A DNA stretch of 64,000 nt, taken from Arthrobacter_H rhombi (lineage in GTDB: Bacteria > Actinomycetota > Actinomycetes > Actinomycetales > Micrococcaceae). The position numbers and the translations under genes are program-made. The stretch spans positions 62,001-126,000 of the forward strand of contig NZ_BAAAIV010000025.1 of assembly GCF_039526245.1 (NCBI RefSeq). Direction: 5' to 3'. Below, piece after piece: positions 42,844-51,197 of the stretch. The notes under the pieces were generated by a model. The model saw nothing but the letters and a program-made list of their open reading frames with translations, did not search any database and was not told the DNA's origin. Within the stretch, counting starts at the first letter, position 1. Each line of letters starts with the position of its first letter.

Positions 42844-44349
42844 ATGCAGCAGTTACCCGCGCCAACCGCCCTCAGGGCCCTCCTCCCCGCCGTCGTCTTC
42901 GAGATCGCCGACCGTTTCACGGCAGCCGGCCATGAGCTCTCCCTCGTGGGTGGGCCCGTCCGCGACCTGTTCCTGGGCCGCGTGTCGCCGGATCTTGATT
43001 TCACCACCGACGCGGATCCGGACCAGACGCTGGCCGCGGTGGCGGGCTGGGCGGATGCCACCTGGGAGGTCGGCCGGGCGTTCGGGACCATTGCCCTGCG
43101 TCGCGGGGAACACACCATCGAGGTCACCACCTACCGGGCCGACGCCTATGACCCGGAGTCGCGCAAGCCCGCTGTCGCCTTTGGCACCTCGTTGGAGGAG
43201 GACCTTCGGCGCCGTGATTTCACGATGAACTCCATGGCCTTGCGGCTGCCGCAGCTCGAGCTGGTCGACCCCTATGGGGGGTTTGGCGATCTGGAAAAGG
43301 GCATGATCCGCACGCCCGGCACCCCGACGGCTTCCTTTTCCGATGACCCCCTGCGGATGATGCGCGCCGCCCGATTCGCCTCCCAGCTCGGCGTCACGGT
43401 CGCCCCGGAGGTCGAACAGGCGATGACCGAGATGGCGGGGCGAATTGAGATCATCTCCGCGGAACGCGTCCGTGACGAACTGGTGAAGCTGATCCTGGGC
43501 GCTGAGCCGCGCGTCGGGGTCGATCTGCTCGTGTCCACCGGCTTGGCCGACCGCGTACTGCCTGAGGTCTCCGCCCTGCGCCTGGAAGTCGACGAGCACC
43601 ATCGGCACAAGGACGTCTACCAGCATTCGCTGCAGGTGCTGGAGCAGGCGGCGGCGTTGGAGACCGGACCGGACGGGGAGGTGCCCGGCCCCGATTTCGT
43701 CTTGCGCTTCGCCGCCCTGCTGCACGACATCGGCAAACCGGCCACCCGGAGGTTCGAAGCCAACGGGGCAGTGAGCTTCCGCCATCACGACGCGGTCGGC
43801 GCCAAGCTGGCCAAGAAGCGCATGCGGGCCCTGCGGTTCGACAACGACACCATCAAGGCCGTGGCCCGCCTGGTCGAACTGCACATGCGCTTCTACGGTT
43901 ATGGCGACGCGGGCTGGACCGACTCCGCGGTGCGCCGCTACGTCACGGACGCCGGGCCGGTCCTGGAGCGGCTGCTGCGGCTGACCCGCTCCGACGTGAC
44001 CACCCGTAACCGCCGCAAGGCCGACCACCTGGCGTTCGCCTGCGATGACCTGGAACGACGGATCGCGGAGCTCGCCGAACAAGAGGAAATGCAGTCCATG
44101 CGGCCGGATCTCGACGGTGGGCAGATCATGAAGCTGCTGGGGATCGCGCCGGGGCCGGCCGTGGGCCGCGCCTATAAGTTCCTCCTGGAATTGCGGTTGG
44201 ACCAGGGGCAGCTGGGGCCCGAGGCAGCGTCAGCTGCCCTGCTCCAGTGGTGGGCAGGACAAGACCACGACGACGCCGGTGCTCCCGGCCGGCGCGATGC
44301 GGCACGAGCCGCCACCGAACCCACTGACGAGTTGGAGGACCCCCGATGA
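42844..44349 (+). CDS. pcnA: CCA tRNA nucleotidyltransferase
   Basis: It adds CCA to tRNA 3' ends, which is needed here because the tRNA genes in this window do not encode it. The 501-residue protein has the class II nucleotidyltransferase core (GGPVRDLFLGR, DLDFTTDADP), the RRDFTMNSMA motif and a C-terminal HD domain (LLHDIGKP) that could act on tRNA ends. The stop overlaps the next gene by 4 bp. Confidence 0.94.
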   Translation: MQQLPAPTALRALLPAVVFEIADRFTAAGHELSLVGGPVRDLFLGRVSPDLDFTTDADPDQTLAAVAGWADATWEVGRAFGTIALRRGEHTIEVTTYRADAYDPESRKPAVAFGTSLEEDLRRRDFTMNSMALRLPQLELVDPYGGFGDLEKGMIRTPGTPTASFSDDPLRMMRAARFASQLGVTVAPEVEQAMTEMAGRIEIISAERVRDELVKLILGAEPRVGVDLLVSTGLADRVLPEVSALRLEVDEHHRHKDVYQHSLQVLEQAAALETGPDGEVPGPDFVLRFAALLHDIGKPATRRFEANGAVSFRHHDAVGAKLAKKRMRALRFDNDTIKAVARLVELHMRFYGYGDAGWTDSAVRRYVTDAGPVLERLLRLTRSDVTTRNRRKADHLAFACDDLERRIAELAEQEEMQSMRPDLDGGQIMKLLGIAPGPAVGRAYKFLLELRLDQGQLGPEAASAALLQWWAGQDHDDAGAPGRRDAARAATEPTDELEDPR

Positions 44350-44936
44350 GTGAATTGCCCCGCCTGTGGCTGGTGCGCCACGGTGAAACCGAATGGTCGC
44401 GAAGCGGCCAGTACACCGGACTGACTGATCTGCCGTTGACCCCGCACGGGGAAGACCAGGCCAGGAAGGCCGGGGAGACGTTGACGGCTATCCGAGCGGC
44501 GGGGACGGAATTCTCCCTGGTCATGACCAGCCCACTGCACCGGGCGCGGCACACCGCCGAGCTGGCCGGTTTTCCGGACGCGGAACCCGTGGCGGACGCC
44601 CACGAGTGGGACTACGGCGATTATGAGGGCATCCGGTCGGCCGACATCCGCGCGAAGGACCCCGGCTACCTGATCTGGGACCAGGGGGTTCCCGGGGGAG
44701 AATCGATCGAACAGGTCGGCGCACGCGCGGAGCATATCGTCCAGCGGGTCCGCACTGAACTGGCCGGCGGGGGCAACGCCATTCTCTTCTCCCACGGCCA
44801 CTTCAGCCGCATCCTTGCGGCCACCTGGCTCGGACTCGACGCGCGTCAGGGACGCCACTTCCTGCTCGGGACTGCCGAGGTCTGCCGCCTGGGCTGGGAT
44901 AAGAAGACCCCCGCGGTGGAGGCCTGGGGGCTGTAG
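44346..44936 (+). CDS. Histidine phosphatase (phosphoglycerate-mutase-like)
   Basis: The 196-residue enzyme has the catalytic LVRHGETEWS motif and the distant SHGHFSR motif with the second His. The W-S-R-S-G-Q-Y-T-G-L-T-D-LPLT segment is typical of acid phosphatases and broad-specificity sugar or nucleotide phosphatases. Its substrate is unknown. It is translationally coupled to pcnA. Confidence 0.88.
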   Translation: MSELPRLWLVRHGETEWSRSGQYTGLTDLPLTPHGEDQARKAGETLTAIRAAGTEFSLVMTSPLHRARHTAELAGFPDAEPVADAHEWDYGDYEGIRSADIRAKDPGYLIWDQGVPGGESIEQVGARAEHIVQRVRTELAGGGNAILFSHGHFSRILAATWLGLDARQGRHFLLGTAEVCRLGWDKKTPAVEAWGL

Positions 44937-45136
44937 CCGACCGGCCCGGCACGGCGTGTCGGGCCCGGCGCACCGTGCGTCGACGGGAATTTTGAAGATT
45001 TTCCGGCCCAGGACTAGCGCCACGGTCCGACCTGGGCTAGTTTTAAACCTGTGATTGAGACATCTCAATGAGAACGTTTCGATCCGCGGACCTATTAGCC
45101 GCCGGTTTGCCGGCCTGTTCACCGAAGGAGGTGGGA
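44937..45136. other. Spacer before the small reading frames
   Basis: No gene is visible. Around 45020-45050 the sequence becomes AT-richer (CTAGTTTTAAACC), and the 45054 palindrome follows, so the promoter for the small frames downstream is probably here. Confidence 0.45.
45054..45069. promoter_or_regulatory. Palindromic operator-like site
   Basis: ATTGAGA-CA-TCTCAAT is a perfect 7-bp inverted repeat with a 2-bp centre. A further TGAGA at 45069-45073 makes a second overlapping palindrome, TCTCA-A-TGAGA. TTGAGA could also be read as a -35 element, though the matching -10 is weak. It lies 68 bp before the first small frame. Confidence 0.55.
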
Positions 45137-45241
45137 ATGGTGATGATCATCCAGAACACGAATGCAGTGGCTACCACTGCGCACGTTGGCGGATTCCGTG
45201 ATCGTGCCTCTGTCCCCGCCTCCGGAACGGCGAACCGCTAG
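45137..45241 (+). CDS. Small unrecognised ORF 1 (34 residues)
   Basis: The frame starts MVMIIQNTNAV after a strong GAAGGAGG ribosome site six bases upstream. The peptide begins hydrophobic and ends polar and basic. I recognise no family. A strong ribosome site and the operator-like palindrome upstream argue for translation. It could be a leader peptide. Confidence 0.5.
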   Translation: MVMIIQNTNAVATTAHVGGFRDRASVPASGTANR

Positions 45242-45300
45242 AAACCAGCGCCGCTGTTCCAGACCTCCCCATCCCGAGGTTTTCGAACGAAAGAACAGCG

Positions 45301-45453
45301 ATGTCCGCGCAATCCAGCAACACCCGCTCCTCTGGCCTCCGTTCCGCCGAGCTCTTCCTCACCGGCCCCGACGTCTTGCGCGCCCGGCCCCAGGTCCATG
45401 AGCCGGTCGTCCGGGCGTCATCCCACCCCGATGTGCACCGGGGAGGTGAATGA
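45301..45453 (+). CDS. Small unrecognised ORF 2 (50 residues)
   Basis: The frame starts MSAQSSNTRSSGLRSAELFL and ends HRGGE. It has a weak ribosome site (GAAAGAA). It ends one base before ORF 3, so the two could be coupled. The end of ORF 2 carries the ribosome site of ORF 3. No family is recognised. Confidence 0.45.
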   Translation: MSAQSSNTRSSGLRSAELFLTGPDVLRARPQVHEPVVRASSHPDVHRGGE

Positions 45454-45454
45454 C

Positions 45455-45574
45455 ATGCAAAAGAAGCGCAGCAAGCTCAACAGCTCGCCATGGTTGACCA
45501 CCCGGTACAACCCGCAGCCGAAGAACCGCTACGAATCCCAGCTCCCCCCGGAAATGCTTTTCCGTCTGCGGTAG
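45455..45574 (+). CDS. Small unrecognised ORF 3 (39 residues, basic)
   Basis: The frame starts MQKKRSKLNSSPWLTTRYNP and ends EMLFRLR. GGGGAGG lies at a suitable distance upstream. The peptide is strongly basic, with aromatic residues, and has no membrane segment. It could be a nucleic-acid- or ribosome-binding peptide, but that is only a guess. No family is recognised. Confidence 0.5.
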   Translation: MQKKRSKLNSSPWLTTRYNPQPKNRYESQLPPEMLFRLR

Positions 45575-45632
45575 TCAGGTACGCCGCCGGTCCCACCGGC
45601 CAGATCAGCGACCGACCACCAGGAGGAAAACC

Positions 45633-45752
45633 ATGATTGACCGATCCGGTCCCACCGCAAAGCCCGCCGGCTTCACCGGCGGGCTTTGCCGCTTAAACCG
45701 GTCGGCACGATCCCGGGACGACGGCGGTGCATCGCTGGTAGCTTGGGGTTGA
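45633..45752 (+). CDS. Small ORF 4 overlapping a hairpin (39 residues)
   Basis: AGGAGG lies six bases before ATG 45633, one of the best ribosome sites in the window. The frame begins MIDRSGPTAKPAG and is then spanned by a terminator-like hairpin (45657-45689). It may be a leader peptide controlling fhs rather than a functional protein. No family is recognised. Confidence 0.4.
   Translation: MIDRSGPTAKPAGFTGGLCRLNRSARSRDDGGASLVAWG
45657..45689 (+). terminator. Strong hairpin before fhs
   Basis: GCAAAGCCCGCCGG pairs perfectly with CCGGCGGGCTTTGC around a CTTCA loop. No T-run follows on either strand beyond TTGC, so it may terminate the small-ORF transcript or act as an attenuator before fhs. 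Confidence 0.7.
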
Positions 45753-45853
45753 CCGGCGCAACAACGTGGTTCGCCGTGAGACATCGGCCGATGGCCGGAA
45801 GGGCCAGTGGGCAGATGACCAGCAGCAATGGACAGCAAGACGACGTCGGGACC

Positions 45854-47515
45854 ATGAATGACCTGGTCATATCGCAACGCGCGACGTTGAAGCCGATCGA
45901 GGCCATCGCCGCCACGGCAGGAATCCCCGCAGAAGCGCTGGAACACTATGGCCGCTACAAGGCCAAGATCAACCTGAAGGACCTCCCGGCCGCCAGTGGA
46001 ACCCCCGGCCGCGTGGTGCTGGTCAGCGGGATGTCGCCGACGCCCGCCGGTGAGGGGAAATCGACGGTCACCGTCGGCCTGGGCGATGCCCTGGCGGCGA
46101 CGGGCACACGGACCATGATCGCGTTGCGTGAACCCTCGCTGGGTCCCATCTTCGGGATGAAGGGCGGGGCAGCCGGCGGCGGGTACTCGCAGGTCCTGCC
46201 GATGGAGGACATCAACACCCACTTCACCGGCGACTTCCACGCCATCACCAGTGCCAACAACCTGCTGATGGCCCTGGTCGACAACCACATCCAACAGGGC
46301 AACGAGCTGGGCATCGACCCGCGGCGCGTGACCTTCAAACGTGTCATGGACATCAATGACCGCGCGCTGCGCAGCATCGTCATCGGCCTGGGCGGGCCGA
46401 CTGAGGGGACTCCGCGGCAGGACGGGTTCGACATCACGGTCGCCTCGGAGGTCATGGCCGTGTTCTGCCTCGCCACCGATCTTCCGGATCTGCGGGAGCG
46501 GTTGGGCCGGATGACCATCGGATACACCTTTGACCGCCGTCCGGTGACCGTGGCCGACCTCGGCGTCCAGGGGGCGCTGACGCTGCTGCTCAAGGACGCG
46601 ATCAAGCCCAACCTCGTACAGACCATTGCCGGAACCCCGGCCCTGGTGCATGGGGGGCCCTTCGCCAACATCGCACACGGCTGCAATTCGGCCATTGCCA
46701 CCAACACCGGGCGGCGCCTGGCCGACATCGTGGTCACGGAAGCCGGTTTCGGCGCCGACCTCGGGGCCGAGAAGTTCATGGACATCAAGGCGCGCTATGC
46801 GCACTGCCCACCCTCCGCCGTCGTGCTGGTGGCCACGATCCGGGCGCTGAAGATGCACGGCGGCGTCCCCAAGGACGGGCTGGGACCGGAGAACGTGGAC
46901 GCGGTGCGCGCGGGATTGCCGAACCTGGCACGGCATGTGCGCAACATCGGGAGATTCGGGCTCTCGCCGGTGGTGGCGATCAACAAGTTCGGCGGGGACA
47001 CCGACGCGGAACTGGATGTGGTCCTGCAATGGTGCGCGTCCGAGGGGGTCCAGGCGGCAGTGGCCGACGTGTGGGCGCAGGGCGGGGCCGGGGCCACCGA
47101 ATTGGCGGCGCAGGTGCTCGACGCCGTTCAGCGGGGTGCCGGGTTCCACCAGCTGTACGACCTGGAGCTGCCCGTCGAGGAGAAGATCCGCAAGATCGTG
47201 CAGGAGATCTACGGTGGTGCGGACGTGGAGTTCTCCGCAGCTGCGCGCAAACGGTTGGTGGAAATCGTCGAGAACGGCTGGGATGACCTGCCCGTCTGCA
47301 TGGCCAAGACCCAGTACTCGTTTTCCGACGATGCCACCCTGCTGGGCGCTCCGGAGGGGTTCACGCTGCAGGTGCGCGATCTCATCCCGAAGACCGGGGC
47401 CGGTTTCATCGTGGCGCTGACCGGGGCGGTCATGACCATGCCCGGGCTGCCCAAGGTCCCCGCGGCCATGCGGATGGACGTGGACGCCGACGGGAACGCC
47501 GTGGGGCTGTTCTGA
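45854..47515 (+). CDS. fhs: Formate-tetrahydrofolate ligase
   Basis: It makes 10-formyl-tetrahydrofolate from formate, ATP and tetrahydrofolate. The ATP loop TPAGEGKSTVTVGLGDAL and the EPSLGPIFGMKGGAAGGGY region are typical. I chose ATG 45854 (MNDLVISQRATLKPI), giving 553 residues, close to the usual length. ATG 45815 would add 13 residues, and the open frame reaches back to 45686. It converges on ino1 with a terminator between them. Confidence 0.95.
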   Translation: MNDLVISQRATLKPIEAIAATAGIPAEALEHYGRYKAKINLKDLPAASGTPGRVVLVSGMSPTPAGEGKSTVTVGLGDALAATGTRTMIALREPSLGPIFGMKGGAAGGGYSQVLPMEDINTHFTGDFHAITSANNLLMALVDNHIQQGNELGIDPRRVTFKRVMDINDRALRSIVIGLGGPTEGTPRQDGFDITVASEVMAVFCLATDLPDLRERLGRMTIGYTFDRRPVTVADLGVQGALTLLLKDAIKPNLVQTIAGTPALVHGGPFANIAHGCNSAIATNTGRRLADIVVTEAGFGADLGAEKFMDIKARYAHCPPSAVVLVATIRALKMHGGVPKDGLGPENVDAVRAGLPNLARHVRNIGRFGLSPVVAINKFGGDTDAELDVVLQWCASEGVQAAVADVWAQGGAGATELAAQVLDAVQRGAGFHQLYDLELPVEEKIRKIVQEIYGGADVEFSAAARKRLVEIVENGWDDLPVCMAKTQYSFSDDATLLGAPEGFTLQVRDLIPKTGAGFIVALTGAVMTMPGLPKVPAAMRMDVDADGNAVGLF

Positions 47516-47522
47516 AAACGAC

Positions 47523-47556
47523 GACGGCGGCCCACCCGTGGGGGCGGGCCGCCGTC
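47523..47556. terminator. Hairpin between fhs and ino1
   Basis: GACGGCGGCCC pairs with GGGCCGCCGTC around a 12-base loop in the gap between two convergent genes. It can serve both strands. There is no clear T-run. Confidence 0.75.
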
Positions 47557-47575
47557 TGCCGGTGGGCGGCGGCTC

Positions 47576-48661
47576 TTAGCGCTCGAGGTCTCCGCGGATG
47601 AACGCCTCGACGTTCTCGTGGGCTGCCTCGTCGTTGAACTGCTGCGGCGGGGACTTCATGAAGTAGGACGAGGCCGAGAGCAGCGGGCCGCCGATGCCAC
47701 GGTCCAGGGCGATCTTCGCGGCGCGGATGGCGTCGATGATCACGCCTGCTGAGTTCGGCGAGTCCCAGACCTCGAGCTTGTACTCCAGGGAGACCGGGGC
47801 GTCGCCGAAGTTGCGGCCCTCGAGGCGGACGAAGGCCCACTTGCGGTCATCGAGCCAGGCGACGTAGTCCGACGGTCCGATGTGCACATCGTCGGCGCTG
47901 AGCTTCGCCGAGGTGTTGGAGGTGACGGCCTGCGTCTTGGAGACCTTCTTGGACTCCAGGCGGTCGCGCTCGAGCATGTTCTTGAAGTCCATGTTGCCGC
48001 CGACGTTGAGCTGGTAGGTGCGGTCCAGCGTGACGCCGCGGTCCTCGAACAGCTTCGCCATGACGCGGTGCGTGATGGTCGCGCCGATCTGGCTCTTGAT
48101 GTCGTCTCCGACGATCGGGACGCCGGCGGCGGTGAACTTGTCGGCCCATTCCTGGGTTCCGGCGATGAAGACCGGCAGGGCGTTGACGAACGCGACGTGG
48201 GCGTCGATGGCGCACTGGGCGTAGAACTTCGCTGCCTGCTCCGAGCCGACCGGCAGGTAGCAGACGAGCACGTCGGCGCGGGATTCCTTCAGTGCCGCGA
48301 CGATGTCCACCGGGTCGGCCGCGGATTCGGTGATGGTCTCGCGGTAGTACTTGCCCAGTCCGTCGAGCGTGTGGCCGCGCTGGACGGTGATCCCGGTGGT
48401 CGGGACCTCGGCGATCTTGATGGTGTTGTTCTCGCTGGCGGTGATGGCCTCGGCGAGGTCCAGGCCGACCTTCTTGTCGTCGACGTCGAAGGCCGCGACG
48501 AACTCGACGTCATTGACGTGGTACTGGCCGAACTCCACGTGCATCAGGCCGGGAATCTTGGTTTTTGCGTCCGCATCCTTGTAGTACTCCACGCCCTGGA
48601 TGAGCGACGTCGCGCAGTTTCCCACGCCAATGATTGCGACCCGAATGGGGTTTCCCGACAC
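47576..48661 (-). CDS. ino1: Inositol-3-phosphate synthase
   Basis: It converts glucose 6-phosphate to inositol 3-phosphate with NAD, the entry to mycothiol and phosphatidylinositol in actinobacteria. The Rossmann motif is IIGVGNCATSL. NVGGNMDFKNM and SNTSAKLSADDVHIGPSDY are typical of the actinobacterial form. The 361-residue length is right. The GTG start has GGAGA five bases upstream. It is upstream of, and in the same direction as, the nonulosonate operon but separated from it by another transcript boundary. Confidence 0.95.
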   Translation of the reverse strand: MSGNPIRVAIIGVGNCATSLIQGVEYYKDADAKTKIPGLMHVEFGQYHVNDVEFVAAFDVDDKKVGLDLAEAITASENNTIKIAEVPTTGITVQRGHTLDGLGKYYRETITESAADPVDIVAALKESRADVLVCYLPVGSEQAAKFYAQCAIDAHVAFVNALPVFIAGTQEWADKFTAAGVPIVGDDIKSQIGATITHRVMAKLFEDRGVTLDRTYQLNVGGNMDFKNMLERDRLESKKVSKTQAVTSNTSAKLSADDVHIGPSDYVAWLDDRKWAFVRLEGRNFGDAPVSLEYKLEVWDSPNSAGVIIDAIRAAKIALDRGIGGPLLSASSYFMKSPPQQFNDEAAHENVEAFIRGDLER

Positions 48662-48771
48662 AGTGTCTCCTACAGCAGAAAGTTTCTTGGGCGGCCAAGG
48701 GCCATAAAGAGTCTAAGTGACGCGCGGCCCGTGGTATTCCCCGGGCCCGACCGGAGACGTCCGGGCGGGGG

Positions 48772-50148
48772 TCAGGGGCGCAGTGTGCGGATCAGGCGCA
48801 GGGCCGGTGCGGGCAAGGCGGTGCGCAGCCGATTGCGCACCGCGAGCCCGCGGGCCGTGGCCACCGCAGCGGGTGAGGTGGACAGCCGTCCGGCACGGCC
48901 CAGCTCGGCCAGGCGGAGCAGGCGGGCCGTGGTTTCCGGGGTGGGCGGGTGGAAATAGTGGTCCTGCAGCCACTCGGGATCCGGGTGCCTGACCGTGAGA
49001 GCCTCGACATCGGCCAGGGTCCCGATCAGGCCGCTGCCGGCGAAAACCCCGTTGTACAGTTCCGGTCCGACCCCGAAGTCACCCAGCACGATCGCCGGCA
49101 GCCCGCGGTCCACGGCTTCGAGCACTGCGGTGGAGGAGACAGTCACCATCAGGGTGCCCGGCTGCAGCACGGCGTTCATCGACCCCGTGACGAATCGGAC
49201 GTCACCGGCGTCCACGCGTCCCCGGGCCACCAGGTCATCCCAGAGGCGGTCGTAGGGGAATTCCTCGCGGTGGGTCTGTGGTTCGCCGGCCTTGGCGCGC
49301 AGTTTCACGATGACCTCGACGGCTGGGTGGGCGCTGCGGGTTCGGGCCAATGCCTGGAGCACCTGCTCGCGTTCGGTGCGCCCGACCGGGAACTTGGCCT
49401 GCGCCGCAAAGACCACCGTGTGCACGGCCGTCTCATCTGGGGTGGGCTCGCCGACCGAACCCAGGAACGGCAGCCGGGCGGTGAGCACTGCCTGCGGACT
49501 GCCCAACGTGTTGAGCACATCGGCGAAATCACGGGCCTCGGCGTGGCTGTGCGCGAGGAAGGCGTCGCCCAGTGCACGGAAGCGCATGGCCTTCTCGGTC
49601 GCCGGGTAGGCGACGCCGGGCAGTGCCGAAACCAGCGCAGTGGTGCGTCCGCTGGACGCGTCGTCCGGGTTCCGGGTGGACGAGGAAGCCCGCCGGAAGG
49701 GGGCTCCGACCTGGCGTCGCAGGCGGGACAGGGCCCGGACCAGCGGTCGCTGCACCCGGTCCAGATGGCTTGCCGCGGCGCGGTGGAAGACCTCCTGGAC
49801 CACGGGCCCGGTGGCTGCTGCCAGCACCACGTCGGCACCGTCGAGCAGCGGGCCGAGGGAACGCACGGGCAGCACCTGGACCGGTGGCCCGTCCGCCAGG
49901 AACGACCCGGCCACGGCGGTCTGGCGCTGTTCGGCAGTGGGAAGGATCGGGGTGCGCGCCAGGACCACCCGGCGGTCCCACTCGGGGCCCAGGGCGTCCA
50001 GGGTGGCGCAGGCGAACTTGAAGTACGAGTCGCTGTCGGCCACGGCGAGGATACGCGGTCGGGCCGGCGCGGCGGGGTCCGTTGCGGGGGTGGAGCCGGT
50101 CGTGGAGCCGGGGGTGCGCACCTCCGCAGTGGGCAGGTGCGCGTTCAC
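48772..50148 (-). CDS. Putative glycosyltransferase (DUF6716-like) of the nonulosonate cluster
   Basis: The 458-residue protein has a GT-B-like look: an N-terminal RILAVADSDSYFKFA strand-turn-helix and a C-terminal half with GTLMVTVSSTAVLEAVDRG and LPAIVLGDFGV, resembling the nucleotide-sugar part of capsule-type transferases. It resembles proteins labelled DUF6716 putative glycosyltransferases, which I recall beside polysialyltransferase genes; that is from memory. GTG 50148 overlaps the previous stop by 4 bp. It is the last gene of the operon. Confidence 0.65.
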   Translation of the reverse strand: MNAHLPTAEVRTPGSTTGSTPATDPAAPARPRILAVADSDSYFKFACATLDALGPEWDRRVVLARTPILPTAEQRQTAVAGSFLADGPPVQVLPVRSLGPLLDGADVVLAAATGPVVQEVFHRAAASHLDRVQRPLVRALSRLRRQVGAPFRRASSSTRNPDDASSGRTTALVSALPGVAYPATEKAMRFRALGDAFLAHSHAEARDFADVLNTLGSPQAVLTARLPFLGSVGEPTPDETAVHTVVFAAQAKFPVGRTEREQVLQALARTRSAHPAVEVIVKLRAKAGEPQTHREEFPYDRLWDDLVARGRVDAGDVRFVTGSMNAVLQPGTLMVTVSSTAVLEAVDRGLPAIVLGDFGVGPELYNGVFAGSGLIGTLADVEALTVRHPDPEWLQDHYFHPPTPETTARLLRLAELGRAGRLSTSPAAVATARGLAVRNRLRTALPAPALRLIRTLRP

Positions 50149-51194
50149 GAGGTGGGGTCCTCCAGTGAACTGCTCAGGTGCGTGCGCAGCCCGGGGGACG
50201 CTGCGTCGGTCCACCACTGCTCAGCGACCGGTTGGCCGATGATCCGCACCCGGTTCGGACCCAGCAGCAACCGCAGGGAGGGCAGGACGGTGGAGGGCAG
50301 GGCGCGGACACTCTGGCCGTGGCGCAGGCCGCGCAGCCGCATCTCCACGGGAATCGTGTTGGGGTGCACCGTGATCAGGGGGTGCCCGGCCAGCCGGTCC
50401 AGGAAGGAGGATTCCTCGCGACGGTGCGGGAAGTACCCGATCGGCCCATCCTCGGTCTGCCCGATCACCCAGTCCAGGTAGGGCTGCTCCTGGATGAGGC
50501 CGTCGGCGGCCATGGCCGATCCGACGACGATGGTGGGTTCGAAGAACTGCTCCTCGACGGGCTGGGTGCTCAGCCATTCGAACCGGTGGTGTTCCAGATG
50601 CCCGCCCAGACCCCGGAAGGCCTCCTCGACGTCGCGCTGGATCGGCAGGGCGGTCAGGGCCATGAGCCGGCCCTGGCGGGCGAGCGAACGCAGCCGGTAC
50701 CAGGCAGCCAGCCCCAGGGCGGTGCGGGCCGCGCTGCGGGGTGCCCGCGGCCGGACCAAGGGCATCGGCCGGTCACTGGTCAGGGTGCCCAGCAGTTTCA
50801 CCGTGGCCAGGCCGTCGTCGATGATGACCACTTCGTCGGCCCGGATGGGGCCCATGAGTTCGCGCTGGATGCGACCGGAGAACGCGTCGCCGGTCACCCA
50901 GCGGTTGACGCCCCGGCTCCGGGCCGGTGGCACCTGCAGACCCGATTCCCCGAACCTGACGCCCAGCGGGGCCTGGCCCATGAGGGTACGCATCGTGGTG
51001 TCCATGCCGGCGGTGCCTCCCCGCGGGTGGATCGTGGTCCGCTGGCCCAGCAATCCGGCGCCGTGCGCCTCGATGGCGCTGAGCATCTGCAGGGGGGACT
51101 CCACCCACACCTGGGCAGTGCCGAAACGGGGACGCTGGACCTGGGGAACCAGGCGCGTCCTGCGTGGACGGGAAGTCATCGTCGGGGCGTGCAT
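50145..51194 (-). CDS. Polysialyltransferase-like glycosyltransferase, short form
   Basis: This is a GT52/polysialyltransferase-related protein of 349 residues. It contains VWVESPLQMLSAIEA near the N-terminus, EVVIIDDG (the D/E-D/E-G-type acid motif), GYFPHRREE and TVHPNTIPVEMRLRG (the HP motif), and ALPSTVLPSL (the Ser/Thr motif). These motifs in bacterial sialyltransferases bind CMP-sugar donors. It may add nonulosonate residues to the chain. It begins 3 bp after the longer paralogue. The donor and acceptor are unknown. Confidence 0.7.
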   Translation of the reverse strand: MHAPTMTSRPRRTRLVPQVQRPRFGTAQVWVESPLQMLSAIEAHGAGLLGQRTTIHPRGGTAGMDTTMRTLMGQAPLGVRFGESGLQVPPARSRGVNRWVTGDAFSGRIQRELMGPIRADEVVIIDDGLATVKLLGTLTSDRPMPLVRPRAPRSAARTALGLAAWYRLRSLARQGRLMALTALPIQRDVEEAFRGLGGHLEHHRFEWLSTQPVEEQFFEPTIVVGSAMAADGLIQEQPYLDWVIGQTEDGPIGYFPHRREESSFLDRLAGHPLITVHPNTIPVEMRLRGLRHGQSVRALPSTVLPSLRLLLGPNRVRIIGQPVAEQWWTDAASPGLRTHLSSSLEDPTS

Positions 51195-51197
51195 GTC

